Part shown: positions 25,340-35,263 of the stretch, one piece after another
Position numbering within the stretch: the first letter of the stretch is position 1
How the letters are laid out: each line of letters starts with the position of its first letter
Source of the DNA: an uncultured Muribaculaceae bacterium
GTDB lineage: Bacteria; Bacteroidota; Bacteroidia; Bacteroidales; Muribaculaceae
Reading direction: 5' to 3'
Assembly (NCBI GenBank): GCA_910578805.1
Contig: CAJTRS010000006.1
Span: 1-48,525, forward strand
Length of the DNA stretch: 48,525 nt
Notes under the pieces: model-generated
The model's input: only the letters and a program-made list of their open reading frames with translations
Database searches by the model: none
Told to the model about the DNA's origin: nothing
Made by a program: the position numbers and the translations under genes

Positions 25340-26956
25340 TTACTTTTTTTCAGCTGTCGCTTCGGGTTTGTCTATCGACGAAGCATATTCGAGAAATGCC
25401 TGCGCGTCTTCGGGTGCATTGCCGGCGTTTTCGGAGACGAATTCTTTGGCCGCTTTCAAACGCATGTCGGCAGCGCCGGATGTATTATCCCAGTGGAATG
25501 GCACGAAATCGTTACCGAGAGAGTGCCACGACGTCTTCTTGAATTTCAGTATGATGAACGGGAGCACAACGAAGAACACTGTACCGGCAATCAATACGGT
25601 AAACCACACGGCATCTGATCCCATATTCACCTGACTCGGCGGGAAGAAGCTGAATATAAATGCCACCAGCGAGCCGACAAACCCTACACCGGCTATAAGC
25701 CACATCATTCCGTTGCCGGTCTTGCCGAGACGGTAGGGTCTTGGCGCTCTTTTCATACTGTAACGCAGACGTATAGCAGCGGCAAACATGAGCAGATAGG
25801 CTATAAGATAGAGTATGCAGGTAAGCTGTGAGAGAATCTGGTAGAAACTCTGTACGGAAGGCATAAGCACCATCAGAAAGGAGAGTACCGTTACTATACC
25901 ACCCTGCACGTAGAGTATGTTTTTCTGCACGCCGTTCTTATTGGTGCGCTGGAAAAATTTGGGCAGATACCCGGCCTGACCGACAGCGAATACACCTTTG
26001 GAGGGACCGGCAACCCATGTGAGCACACCGGCGAGCACGCCAAACGCAAGCGCAATGGCAATCACAGGCGACAGCCATCTTACGTGCAGCACGCTGAAAT
26101 AGTTGTCGAATCCGACCAGAAGGCTCTGCACAAGGTTGATGTCCTTTGCCGGAATGATCACTCCGAGGGCATATGTTCCGAGCACGAAGATAGCCACCGT
26201 AGCAATGGCTCCAATAATGACCGCCTTGGGATAGTTTACTGTAGGATTCTTGATTTGTCTTACATGCACGCCGCTCATCTCCATACCGGCATAAAACAAG
26301 AAGATCGATACGGCCAGCACCACATTGTCAAAGTTTGAGAAGTCAGGAATGAAGTTGCCGTGCCAGTCCATCTGTGACTGACCGCCTGTGGCCAGATATA
26401 TCACTGCGCAGACCACCAGCAACCCCGCGGGTATGATTGTGCCGACAAGACCGCCTATCTTGGAGACCTTGCCTACCCAGCCCATACCCTTGAGCGATAT
26501 TATGGTGGCAAGCCAGTAGATGGCCAGCACAACGATTATGGTGTAATACTTGTTGGAGGCCATATGCGCGTCAAACACGTGATCCATGCCTATGAAAGCA
26601 AGCGACACGGCACCGAATGTCAGCACTGTCGGATACCAGATGGTACTCTCTATCCATTGCAGCCATATGCCCAAAAAGCCGGCTCTGTCGCCGAACGCCT
26701 CGCCTACCCATCTGAACATACCGCCCTGCTGATAGGGAAACATAGCCGCAAGTTCGGCAGCGACCAGCGATACTGGTATCAGAAATACCATAGCGGCAAG
26801 TATATAATAGAATGCGGAGCTTACTCCATATTCGGCTTCTGCGGGCAGTCCTCTGAGAGAGACAACCGCGACGATGTTCATAATGATAAGCGTGAACACC
26901 CCCATCTTGGCAGCCTGACTGACTGTCGCTTTTGTTTGTCCGGAAGAATTTGACAT
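25340..26956 (-). CDS. gadC: Glutamate:GABA antiporter
   Basis: 538 residues with twelve hydrophobic helices of the amino acid-polyamine-organocation fold. The start of the fold matches GadC: GVFTLIIMNIVAVVSLRGLP with the substrate-binding glycine-rich break, then EYGVSSAFYYIL, FPYQQGGMFRWVGEAFG and IESTIWYPTVLTF. It brings in glutamate (or glutamine) and sends out GABA, completing the proton-consuming cycle with GadB. It starts 37 bp after glsA in the same direction, and gadB lies before glsA. The C-terminal tail (about 480-538), charged and rich in Ala/Glu, may act as the pH plug known from E. coli GadC; this is inferred from position only. Confidence 0.93.
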   Translation of the reverse strand: MSNSSGQTKATVSQAAKMGVFTLIIMNIVAVVSLRGLPAEAEYGVSSAFYYILAAMVFLIPVSLVAAELAAMFPYQQGGMFRWVGEAFGDRAGFLGIWLQWIESTIWYPTVLTFGAVSLAFIGMDHVFDAHMASNKYYTIIVVLAIYWLATIISLKGMGWVGKVSKIGGLVGTIIPAGLLVVCAVIYLATGGQSQMDWHGNFIPDFSNFDNVVLAVSIFLFYAGMEMSGVHVRQIKNPTVNYPKAVIIGAIATVAIFVLGTYALGVIIPAKDINLVQSLLVGFDNYFSVLHVRWLSPVIAIALAFGVLAGVLTWVAGPSKGVFAVGQAGYLPKFFQRTNKNGVQKNILYVQGGIVTVLSFLMVLMPSVQSFYQILSQLTCILYLIAYLLMFAAAIRLRYSMKRAPRPYRLGKTGNGMMWLIAGVGFVGSLVAFIFSFFPPSQVNMGSDAVWFTVLIAGTVFFVVLPFIILKFKKTSWHSLGNDFVPFHWDNTSGAADMRLKAAKEFVSENAGNAPEDAQAFLEYASSIDKPEATAEKK

Positions 26957-26993
26957 AATCGTAAGTATTTAAATAGTACAAAAATAATATGCG

Positions 26994-27959
26994 TCATGAA
27001 ACGATATCCACGTTGTCGCCGTTGAAGATGCCAAGGTCGAGTTTTCGCATAAAAAGCTTGATGGCGGTCTGTGCCTTTACGGAGTTACCGGCATCATCGA
27101 GAGGCGGCGAGAAGGCTGCTATGCCGAACAGACCGGGCATCACGCCCATCACGCCGCCTCCCACGCCGGTTTTGGCAGGTATGCCCGACGTATAGAGCCA
27201 GTCACCGGAGTGCTGGTAAAATCCCACCGAAGCGATCATTGTGGTTATCTTTGCGGATATCTCGGGGTCAAACACCTGTTTTACCGTCACCGGATTGAGC
27301 CCCTTGTTGGCTATGGTGGCACCCATAACAGCGAGTTGTGATGAGGTAATGCCAAGCGAACACTGACGTGTGTAGAGGTCAAGGCTCATGTCAACGTCGT
27401 CGTAGATGCGTCCATAATTTTTCAGCAGCCACGATATCGCGCGGTTGTTGAAGTTGGTGGCTGTCTCGCTCTCATATAGTTCGTCGATAAGCTCCGGAGC
27501 CGAGCCGCACAGGTCCCTGATATTGTCAACGATTGCAATCCACTTGTCGTCGGAGGCTCCCTGCGGTGCTATCATTGAGCACGCAGCGATAGCACCGGCA
27601 TTGACCAGCGGAGTCGATGGGTGATCGTTTTCCAGCAATATGGCAAAGATAGAGTTGAACGGCAGCCCCGTGGCATCGGCACCGATACGCTTGAGCACAC
27701 CCTCGGGTGTGTGCTGTTTCATCGCCAGAATAGCGGTAGGAACCTTCGATACCGATTCTATTCCGAACTTATAGTCCGTATCGCCAAAATTAAACGTAGT
27801 ACCATCTGTAAGTGTGACACTCAGTCCGAACAGCGTCGGATCGATATTGGCCAGATACGGTATATAGTTGGCATTGGAGCCGCCCTTCACTTCTTTCGCT
27901 TCGTTGTAGGCCTCCTGAGCGGCCTGCCTTATATCGGATACTGTAATCTTTCTTTCCAT
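26994..27959 (-). CDS. glsA: Glutaminase A
   Basis: 321 residues, standard length for the serine-dependent glutaminase family with beta-lactamase-like fold. Catalytic S69-x-x-K72 lies in FGIESVSKVP; PFNSI at 100-104, NAGAI at 120-124, YxxQCSLGIT near 200-210 and the KTGVGGGVMGVMPG loop are all present. It hydrolyses glutamine to glutamate and ammonia; ammonia neutralises protons and glutamate feeds GadB. It lies between gadB (130 bp upstream) and gadC (37 bp downstream), so a shared acid-resistance role is clear from context. Confidence 0.96.
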   Translation of the reverse strand: MERKITVSDIRQAAQEAYNEAKEVKGGSNANYIPYLANIDPTLFGLSVTLTDGTTFNFGDTDYKFGIESVSKVPTAILAMKQHTPEGVLKRIGADATGLPFNSIFAILLENDHPSTPLVNAGAIAACSMIAPQGASDDKWIAIVDNIRDLCGSAPELIDELYESETATNFNNRAISWLLKNYGRIYDDVDMSLDLYTRQCSLGITSSQLAVMGATIANKGLNPVTVKQVFDPEISAKITTMIASVGFYQHSGDWLYTSGIPAKTGVGGGVMGVMPGLFGIAAFSPPLDDAGNSVKAQTAIKLFMRKLDLGIFNGDNVDIVS

Positions 27960-28006
27960 ATACGGAGAATATGGGTTGGAAAATAGTTGAACGAATTTAA
28001 TTTCAA

Positions 28007-28058
28007 ATACAGGCAGCCGACAGGATACTTTGTCAGAGATTCCGTCTGCCGCCTGTAT
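28007..28058 (-). terminator. Hairpin between gadB and glsA
   Basis: ATACAGGC (28007-28014) pairs with GCCTGTAT (28051-28058), with further imperfect pairing inside. On the minus strand it is followed by a modest T/A-rich tail. It may lower read-through from gadB to glsA-gadC or protect the gadB transcript end. Confidence 0.5.
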
Positions 28059-28089
28059 GAAAATCTTTTATTATCTGCTTATGTCAGCC

Positions 28090-29514
28090 TCATTTCCCCG
28101 TGTGGTTGAATGACTTGGCGACAATAGGCACGTTTTTCTCCATAGCGATACGCGTGGGAGTAGGATATTCCAGAGCATTAAGCTCGGCTACAGCAGCCGT
28201 GATGTCGTGCAGGAGTTCGTCGCACATGTCGCGGCTGAAGCCCTGCTTGCAGAGCACGCGCATCACCACCATATCCTCTATGTCAACAGGCATTGCATAT
28301 GCAGGCACCATCCAGCCGTGCTGGGCAAGTTTATCCTGCAGATCGTAGAGCGTCCACTTGGCCGTCTTCTGTATCTCGGGCTTCATGAGCCATGTCACTA
28401 TAGGATTGGGGACTTCGGGCGAGTAAGGCATGAACTCCGACATAGTTGACAACTGCTCATGCAGATACTTTGCAATCTGCATCGAATTGTACTGCACATT
28501 CTTGTAGCCTTCAAAGCCCAGACGGATAAAATTGTAGTACTGACCGAGAATCTGTGCGGCTGGACGCGAATAGTTAAGCCCTACCTGTGTCACTTCCGCA
28601 CCGAGATAATCGACTGTAAATGACATGTCGGCCGGCAGATACTGCTTGTCTTTCCATACTACCCAGCCAAGACCGGGATAAACCAATCCGAACTTATGGC
28701 CAGATGTGCTGATCGAAAGCACCCATTTGAGCCGGAAGTCCCACTTCTTATCGGGGTTGATAAACGGCATTATAAAACCGCCTGTCGCGGCATCGACGTG
28801 AATGCACACCTCGTTGCCGGTCTCGGCATTATATTTGTCGAGAGCCTTGTCGAGGGCTTCCACATCGTCATTAAGACCGGTCCAGGTCACACCCTGTATG
28901 GCCACTACGCAGAATGTGTTTTCGTCACACATCTTTATGGCCCGGTCGATGTCAAGGGTGGTGTGGTCTCTGGTAAGAGGCACCTGACGCATTTCTATGC
29001 CCCACAGAGTGGCGAATTTCTCCCACACCACCTGATAACCGGCCGAAATGACGAAGTTTGGTTTGTCATAAGGCTTTCCCGCTTTCTTGCGACGTTCGAT
29101 CCAGCGCTTCCATGCTGCAATACCGCCGAGCATACATGCTTCCGATGAACCGATGGCCAAGGCTCCGGTTTTCCACCTGATCTGTTCGGGAGTATTCCAC
29201 AGGTTGGCCACTATGTTAATACACTTCTGACACATTACAGCCACACGCGGATATTCGGTCTCGTCAATATAGTTTATATTGATAGCCTCGTTCATCAGCT
29301 TTGTGGCATACTCGTCCATATAGGTTGTCACGAAAGTAGCGAGGTTAAGACGCGGCTGAGTCTGCGCATAGGTCTCGTCTTTCACCATCTGGTATGCTAC
29401 TTGAGGTGTGGTGGAACCTTCAGGTATTTTTTGCTCCGGAGCGGGATTAAGCATCGCGTCTTGTCCAAAGGGTTCGCTCTTAGCGTCACCTTGACGATAA
29501 TTTTTGTCAATCAT
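28090..29514 (-). CDS. gadB: Glutamate decarboxylase
   Basis: 474 residues, PLP enzyme close to E. coli GadA/GadB (466). Motifs: IGSSEACMLGG at 121-131, HVDAATGGF at 239-247, and the PLP lysine K274 in STSGHKFGL. It converts glutamate to GABA and CO2, consuming a cytosolic proton. The C-terminal end keeps the pH-switch histidine: H471 in SFNHTG, matching H465 of E. coli GadB, which forms an aldamine with PLP and shuts the enzyme off at neutral pH. First gene of gadB-glsA-gadC. No clear TAnnTTTG promoter was found in the 312 bp upstream, so an alternative sigma factor or activator may control it. Confidence 0.97.
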   Translation of the reverse strand: MIDKNYRQGDAKSEPFGQDAMLNPAPEQKIPEGSTTPQVAYQMVKDETYAQTQPRLNLATFVTTYMDEYATKLMNEAININYIDETEYPRVAVMCQKCINIVANLWNTPEQIRWKTGALAIGSSEACMLGGIAAWKRWIERRKKAGKPYDKPNFVISAGYQVVWEKFATLWGIEMRQVPLTRDHTTLDIDRAIKMCDENTFCVVAIQGVTWTGLNDDVEALDKALDKYNAETGNEVCIHVDAATGGFIMPFINPDKKWDFRLKWVLSISTSGHKFGLVYPGLGWVVWKDKQYLPADMSFTVDYLGAEVTQVGLNYSRPAAQILGQYYNFIRLGFEGYKNVQYNSMQIAKYLHEQLSTMSEFMPYSPEVPNPIVTWLMKPEIQKTAKWTLYDLQDKLAQHGWMVPAYAMPVDIEDMVVMRVLCKQGFSRDMCDELLHDITAAVAELNALEYPTPTRIAMEKNVPIVAKSFNHTGK

Positions 29515-29826
29515 AAAATGTTATTTAATAAAAAGTTGTTGTTACATATTGCGAATAGTGAAACCCAACGCTGCCGAACGTGTTAAAAATAAGCCGTGAC
29601 ATTACAGCATCACTCTGTTTCTAATAAATCATATGAACTTCTCATCTGATTTATTTATATAACATCTCTAAGACAAAATAGTCACACCGAATAGCTCAAA
29701 AAGTCAAAAAAAATAGCACCACGAAAGATTCCGGAGCGATTTTTTGTACAAATCATGCGCCGTTTGCATTCGTTTCGATATTTTTATGTATTTTAGGGGA
29801 TTGATTAAGCCTTTCTATATAATACC
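29515..29826. other. Divergent intergenic region, gadB and giant NTPase
   Basis: 312 bp without a gene. It must hold the promoters of gadB (-) and the giant NTPase gene (+). A 9-bp inverted repeat, AATAAATCA (29623-29631) and TGATTTATT (29647-29655), is the most regular element. On the plus strand TTTG (29763-29766) followed after 22 bp by TATTTTAG (29789-29796) is an imperfect promoter-like pair. Nothing convincing was found for gadB. Confidence 0.4.
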
Positions 29827-32800
29827 ATGCCGTACAATCCTTTTGACATATTTTCTTCCAAGATAAAACGCATCAATATTCCCATACCGGGATATAAGTT
29901 TTTTCATAAAGTATCCGATGAAAGCGGCATTGACAGCAAATTCATTGGCCGTGAAAACATATGCGAGAAATTGAAAAACTGGCTTATAGGAAACCATAAA
30001 AAACGTTTTAGTTTTATAAGGGACAAAGACTATACCGGATCATACCTCGTGACGGGCTATCGCGGCATGGGCAAGTCAAGTTTCGTAGGCAAAGTGCTCA
30101 ATGAAATAGTGGCTACTCACAAACGATGGGTGAATATTCCGGTTTACCTATGTATTGTCTTTGCCTGGATAGCATGTGTGCTGAATATCGTTCCTGATTT
30201 GGCAGAAGTTATAAACAACAAAGCGGGAGGTGATATCCGCCCCTATATCATAGGAATGTCCGCTGCCTGTTGGCTCATCGTCCTAATCTATTCAAGATTC
30301 GGCATCTATGTACGAACCCATTGGAAAAAATATCATTTCCAGTTAAAGGCAACGTACAGACTTAAAGACGGAACCATACGCAAACGCTGGAAGAAGGCCG
30401 GACAAGACTGGCATGACCACCGAATCGGCGAACGGTTTGAGAACGTACACAACGATCGGCGGTTCAACAGACTGGTCATACGCATCAACCTCGGTCATGA
30501 AATACTTAACGAGAAGGATATTCTGAGCCTTATATCAAAGAGTATTCACGATAAGTTCCGGAGATATGTGTCTGAAACGCTCATGCGCCCCATGTATATG
30601 CTTGCAATAGTCGGCTTCACATGCATCGCCACATGGCTGTTATGCGAGCATATATTATACCGTATATGGCCGGTTATTGACGGTACGTTTCCCAGATACA
30701 TCGGCACATTATCAAACTTATCTGAATCAATGCAACATCAGGTAGGTATAAGATGGATCGAATGCCTTATAGTCACACTAACATTTTTATTGTCATACAA
30801 GTTTGTGTTACATATGTTCTACCGCCTGACAGGCATTCGCAGATGTCTCCGGAACATGCAGCACTTGAATGACCGCATAGAATCGACGGTGAATGAGGAC
30901 AGAGGGCCTAACGGAGTGGTGGCAACAAGCATATTCGGCATTAACCTTGACCGGGGCCGCAAAAAGATATTTTCCGTAGCATCTGTAAGAGAGATCGAGG
31001 CGGAACTGATCAGGATACTTGAGGAGGTAAGCAAAATACACTTCTCGTTGGCTCCGCGCTTCATCATCATATTCGACGAACTTGACAAAATTGATCCGGA
31101 AATCAACCATAGCGACAAGCACGAAACTAACGACATACCCGAATTCCGCCAGAAATCAAGCGGTATAACCGGAGGCATAACCTCCAGGTGCAGAAAACAA
31201 AATGTGCTACGCCTGTTGGCCAACATGAAACTGTTTGTCCTATCGGCCAACTCAAAATTCATATTCATAGCCGGTCGCGAACTTTACGATGCGTTTCTGG
31301 CCGACCTGTCGGATCGTGAATTTGCCATAAGCAGCATTTTCAACGGGGTAATCTACGTGGAGAGCTTTCTCACGTCCGACAGCAACCAGCGCGACATCAC
31401 CTCAATGACAGAATGCTACATAAGCCACCAGCTTATCCCCTACCGATACATCAAAAAATCATTTTATACCCGATATTACAAAACAGGCAATGCCTCATCG
31501 ATGAACGTGTGCTTCAAATTGTATATGAAGTATCTTGACGGGCTGTATAGATTAACCCAAAGCTCAAAAGACAATAACGCTGACACATACACGATCGACA
31601 TAAAGAAACACATTGAAAGCGTTATGATACTACTGTACCATTTCTCCGTGTATCTGTCGCACATCAGCAATGGCTCACCGAAAAAAATATCTATTTACTT
31701 TGAGAAATACGTAAAGAAAAACACTCCGGCTGACAGACATTCCGTTTTTACCATAAGAGAATCAAAACCCGAAGCAAAGTACATGCTGTCATTCGGATAT
31801 ACTGACCAAAGCAAGATCGGGTTCATTCACTACATAGCATTTCCGGTAGTGCAGTCGATCATAAACAACGCGAGCAATTATGGCGACAAACTTCTGATAT
31901 CGGCGTCATTTCTGATAGACCACATATATAAACATCATAATTCGGGATTCTCATGGCGCAACATCGAGCACACTCCGGAATTGCTCGAAGTGTATCGCAC
32001 ACCGGAACTCAGAAAATTCATAGCATCGATCATCTCATTTCTGAAACAGACCCACCTTTCGCCAATTATCGCAGGCCTTTACCAGATCAAATTCAGGAAG
32101 AAAATATCAGAAGAGATATCCCTGCTGTCAAAATTTTCCGACGAAGTATCAGCAATATTCAATTTCACTCTCGATGAATCGCTATCGGTAAAGCGATATT
32201 ACACCGAATTGCTCGAACACTACCGGGAAAAGCGTGGACAGAACAAAGAAAACACACAGGCTCTAAGCGGTATCCACCATATATTGGGCGATCTGCACAT
32301 GATGGACGAGGAATACACCGAAGCTATATTTGAATACTACAGCAGCCTCAAAATTTTAACCCATAATACGACCAATTCCATCGAAAAAGACAAGGATCGC
32401 CGTAACGATCCCGACATACTCAGCAAAATACGCAATATGCTCAAAATCGGGTTGGCCTACGAACGGAGAAACACCTCCAATTCGGCCTATCTGGTGTATT
32501 GCAAATTAGTGTGCCTGCTGATAGACTACCGATATATTGACGAAAACAATCTCGGTATGAGATATTTCCAGATCAAAACCAATGATCGTGATAAGAATGA
32601 GGCAATACTTCTGGAGAAACCGTCAGATAACACATATACGGACGAAAATCCGCAATCGATACCACTGTTCACCGATCTGCCGGAATCTAATGGCAACTGC
32701 GCCAAAGGCTCAGAAATGATCTCGGAATTATCCCGACAATTCACTCCGTTGAAAAGCTCCATACTAATGCGGCTTTCGCTTTTCGAGGACATACGCCTGA

Positions 32801-35151
32801 TATATCAGGCGCTTTTAGCCAAACTTTTCGTTATCGAAAAGATAGAGCTCGGGGGGATATCAAAAGAAAACCTCAATGTGCTTGAAGCCGAATACAGATA
32901 CCTGCATCTTGTGACCAATGAAAACGACAAGTTCATAATATCCTGTGATTTCTTCCGTAAATTAGCCGAAATAATGTATTACAAAAACGGTCTGATCAAC
33001 ACTCCGATAGACCGTCTTTTCTCAGGTCTGTTTTTCTGGGGTTACGACATACACGATTCCATATCCGATTATTGCCGAATGGAGCGATGTACGGCCTCAC
33101 AGAAATACATGATTAAAGAGTTTCTTGACTCTGTAAGCATCTCCTGTATGGACACCGGCAACCCGGCCGACCAGACATTCACTCTAAAATCAGCTCTAAA
33201 AAAGAAAATTGCCGAAAACAAGAAATTACCGGCCAACGACAAAGAGTGCCTAAATGACTTTATTGATTTCATAAATCTCGGCACCCTCAATGAGTCATGG
33301 AGCGCTAAGATAATAAACGAATGTAACAACCACCGGTGCAATCTACTCAAAAAGAAAAGATATCTGCCGTGCTATGCCTGCAAATATTATAACCGCAGTC
33401 TCATACTCATGATCAACAAATATCTCGGCATCGACAAATCCGATATCAATAAATCTAAATCAGTATTGGTGTTCAACAGGCTGCAGAATCCGGCAGGATT
33501 GATTTCCATGAGGTCAAACAACCTGTCGCTATTGGGACATACCCTTAACGGACTTGGGAATGTGACTCTGAGCTGCTCCGATGACGAAGATAGGATAACC
33601 CCCGAATTCCTTGACCAATGGCTAATGGGTATATCCACTGAATCATTCCGGTCCACCCAGACCATATCCCTGACCAATCCCACCCGACTGGAAAAAGCCA
33701 TACTCTATTACTGGGACGCTTCGGAAGCATTTAAATTAGCATCAAACCTTCAGGAAACCTCCATATGTCACAAAAACATACTCACACTCCTGCTGAACTA
33801 CATCATACAACTTGAGCATATAATCCCCAAAGACCCCCAAATAATCTATCATATCAAAACTGTAGGCACACGCATTGAATCCATAAAAGAAAATCTGCTC
33901 GTACGCTGTCTGCGCAACCTGTACTCCCATTACGAGTACACCAACATGGCTGAAATTCAGAAAATCAAATGGCTGTTTTCCATACACATGTATGACAATA
34001 TTCCTCTTCAATACCTATCATTGTTTCCGGACATAGAAGAAGTTTTTGTACTCTACAACGAACTTAAACTACGGTGCATGGCCCATACCATGCCCGATAC
34101 GAACGACAAAAACAATGACGGGACTGCTGAATTTTACAAAACCCTATATCACAACAGTTTCTCATCGACATGTCGCATCGAGAGCACCGTATATGAGCGC
34201 ATAATGGTTCTCTATTATAAATCCGTGATACACAAGTCAGTTCTACAGACGATGTTCCGCAATCTGAAAATATATCCGAATTTCTACAGCGACCTTTATC
34301 CGGTGCAATTCCTTGACTTTTACCATGCTTATATAATGAATGACGATGATCTGCCTCAGATATTAGGCCCATATCATGACAGTTTTCCATCGGCAAATGA
34401 CAATACATCAGACACGGCCGACCGCAAAAAACTATTATTTGAATTCTTAGTCAATGACTCCCTTTTCTGCCTCACCAAGATTCTTGAGACAATAAGCCCG
34501 TTCAGCACATCAACACTCTACACCAACAGCTTCATAGCCGAGATATATCAGTCATTGCTTGAATGGAACATGCTCTATGAGTCATTATTCAATATATACA
34601 GCATGGTTGACAGTGATAAAAAAGCCCCGTATATCATAAAAAACCTGATCTCCGATTCATCAATGCACGAAAATGACAAGGAGCAGAAACAATATCTGCT
34701 ACTTAACAAAGTAAATGAAATCAGATCAAGGTTGAAACCTAACGCCATAAATCATTCGGACGGTATGGATAATAACGGACCCGACGGACAGCTCTCCACA
34801 GAATTTTTCAAGAACATTCTAAACAATATCGACAAGTCAAATATCCATTACACCATCAACAATTATCTGGCCGAAATGGCAATAAAGAAGTACAAAATGG
34901 CGTTGGAAATGCACTCCGAAGGACAAGCCTACAAGACATTTATAAAAAACATGTATTTTCTCGACGATGATCTTAGCAATGACACCTGCCAGTTTGATTT
35001 CGCTATAGAGCGATATAAAATCAACTGCGGATACATCGATGACCGGGTGAACAGACTAAAAAATATCTTCAAGGCGTCTAAATTGTACAAGATCGATACA
35101 TATGCCGAAAAAGACCGGTCGATATGCAATTATGACTTCAATGATGTATAG
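29827..35151 (+). CDS. Giant KAP-like membrane P-loop NTPase
   Basis: 1,774 residues, not recognised as a named protein. Near the N-terminus is a domain with FIGRENICEKLKNWL, then Walker A GYRGMGKS at 77-84 (K83, S84). Four hydrophobic helices follow before Walker B: about 104-124, 139-156, 258-277 and 309-330. Walker B is FIIIFDELDK with D417-E418; a sensor-like strand FIFIAGRELYDA lies at 480-489. Membrane helices placed inside the P-loop domain are the defining trait of KAP NTPases (known members: PifA, which excludes phage T7, and RdrA of the RADAR defence system). Residues about 500-1,774 are helical, with TPR-like stretches near 814-845 and 1,285-1,320 and a possible zinc site C1166, H1169, C1171, C1182, C1185. 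It stands alone, between gadB (divergent) and tsf (convergent). A defence or membrane-signalling role is inference. Confidence 0.8.
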   Translation: MPYNPFDIFSSKIKRINIPIPGYKFFHKVSDESGIDSKFIGRENICEKLKNWLIGNHKKRFSFIRDKDYTGSYLVTGYRGMGKSSFVGKVLNEIVATHKRWVNIPVYLCIVFAWIACVLNIVPDLAEVINNKAGGDIRPYIIGMSAACWLIVLIYSRFGIYVRTHWKKYHFQLKATYRLKDGTIRKRWKKAGQDWHDHRIGERFENVHNDRRFNRLVIRINLGHEILNEKDILSLISKSIHDKFRRYVSETLMRPMYMLAIVGFTCIATWLLCEHILYRIWPVIDGTFPRYIGTLSNLSESMQHQVGIRWIECLIVTLTFLLSYKFVLHMFYRLTGIRRCLRNMQHLNDRIESTVNEDRGPNGVVATSIFGINLDRGRKKIFSVASVREIEAELIRILEEVSKIHFSLAPRFIIIFDELDKIDPEINHSDKHETNDIPEFRQKSSGITGGITSRCRKQNVLRLLANMKLFVLSANSKFIFIAGRELYDAFLADLSDREFAISSIFNGVIYVESFLTSDSNQRDITSMTECYISHQLIPYRYIKKSFYTRYYKTGNASSMNVCFKLYMKYLDGLYRLTQSSKDNNADTYTIDIKKHIESVMILLYHFSVYLSHISNGSPKKISIYFEKYVKKNTPADRHSVFTIRESKPEAKYMLSFGYTDQSKIGFIHYIAFPVVQSIINNASNYGDKLLISASFLIDHIYKHHNSGFSWRNIEHTPELLEVYRTPELRKFIASIISFLKQTHLSPIIAGLYQIKFRKKISEEISLLSKFSDEVSAIFNFTLDESLSVKRYYTELLEHYREKRGQNKENTQALSGIHHILGDLHMMDEEYTEAIFEYYSSLKILTHNTTNSIEKDKDRRNDPDILSKIRNMLKIGLAYERRNTSNSAYLVYCKLVCLLIDYRYIDENNLGMRYFQIKTNDRDKNEAILLEKPSDNTYTDENPQSIPLFTDLPESNGNCAKGSEMISELSRQFTPLKSSILMRLSLFEDIRLIYQALLAKLFVIEKIELGGISKENLNVLEAEYRYLHLVTNENDKFIISCDFFRKLAEIMYYKNGLINTPIDRLFSGLFFWGYDIHDSISDYCRMERCTASQKYMIKEFLDSVSISCMDTGNPADQTFTLKSALKKKIAENKKLPANDKECLNDFIDFINLGTLNESWSAKIINECNNHRCNLLKKKRYLPCYACKYYNRSLILMINKYLGIDKSDINKSKSVLVFNRLQNPAGLISMRSNNLSLLGHTLNGLGNVTLSCSDDEDRITPEFLDQWLMGISTESFRSTQTISLTNPTRLEKAILYYWDASEAFKLASNLQETSICHKNILTLLLNYIIQLEHIIPKDPQIIYHIKTVGTRIESIKENLLVRCLRNLYSHYEYTNMAEIQKIKWLFSIHMYDNIPLQYLSLFPDIEEVFVLYNELKLRCMAHTMPDTNDKNNDGTAEFYKTLYHNSFSSTCRIESTVYERIMVLYYKSVIHKSVLQTMFRNLKIYPNFYSDLYPVQFLDFYHAYIMNDDDLPQILGPYHDSFPSANDNTSDTADRKKLLFEFLVNDSLFCLTKILETISPFSTSTLYTNSFIAEIYQSLLEWNMLYESLFNIYSMVDSDKKAPYIIKNLISDSSMHENDKEQKQYLLLNKVNEIRSRLKPNAINHSDGMDNNGPDGQLSTEFFKNILNNIDKSNIHYTINNYLAEMAIKKYKMALEMHSEGQAYKTFIKNMYFLDDDLSNDTCQFDFAIERYKINCGYIDDRVNRLKNIFKASKLYKIDTYAEKDRSICNYDFNDV

Positions 35152-35189
35152 ATTATGACCGTGGCGGTCATATGGCTCCCCGAAAATAC

Positions 35190-35223
35190 AGAGAGCCCCG
35201 CACCATCAGGTGCGGGGCTCTCT
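35190..35223. terminator. Shared terminator, giant NTPase and tsf
   Basis: Positions 35190-35204 pair perfectly with 35209-35223 (15 bp, GC-rich) around an ATCA loop. Tails are only moderately T-rich on either strand, but the stem is strong and lies between two converging genes. Confidence 0.8.
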
Positions 35224-35263
35224 CACAATTATATGCAATGTTTGTTATGACTTCAGCTTATTA

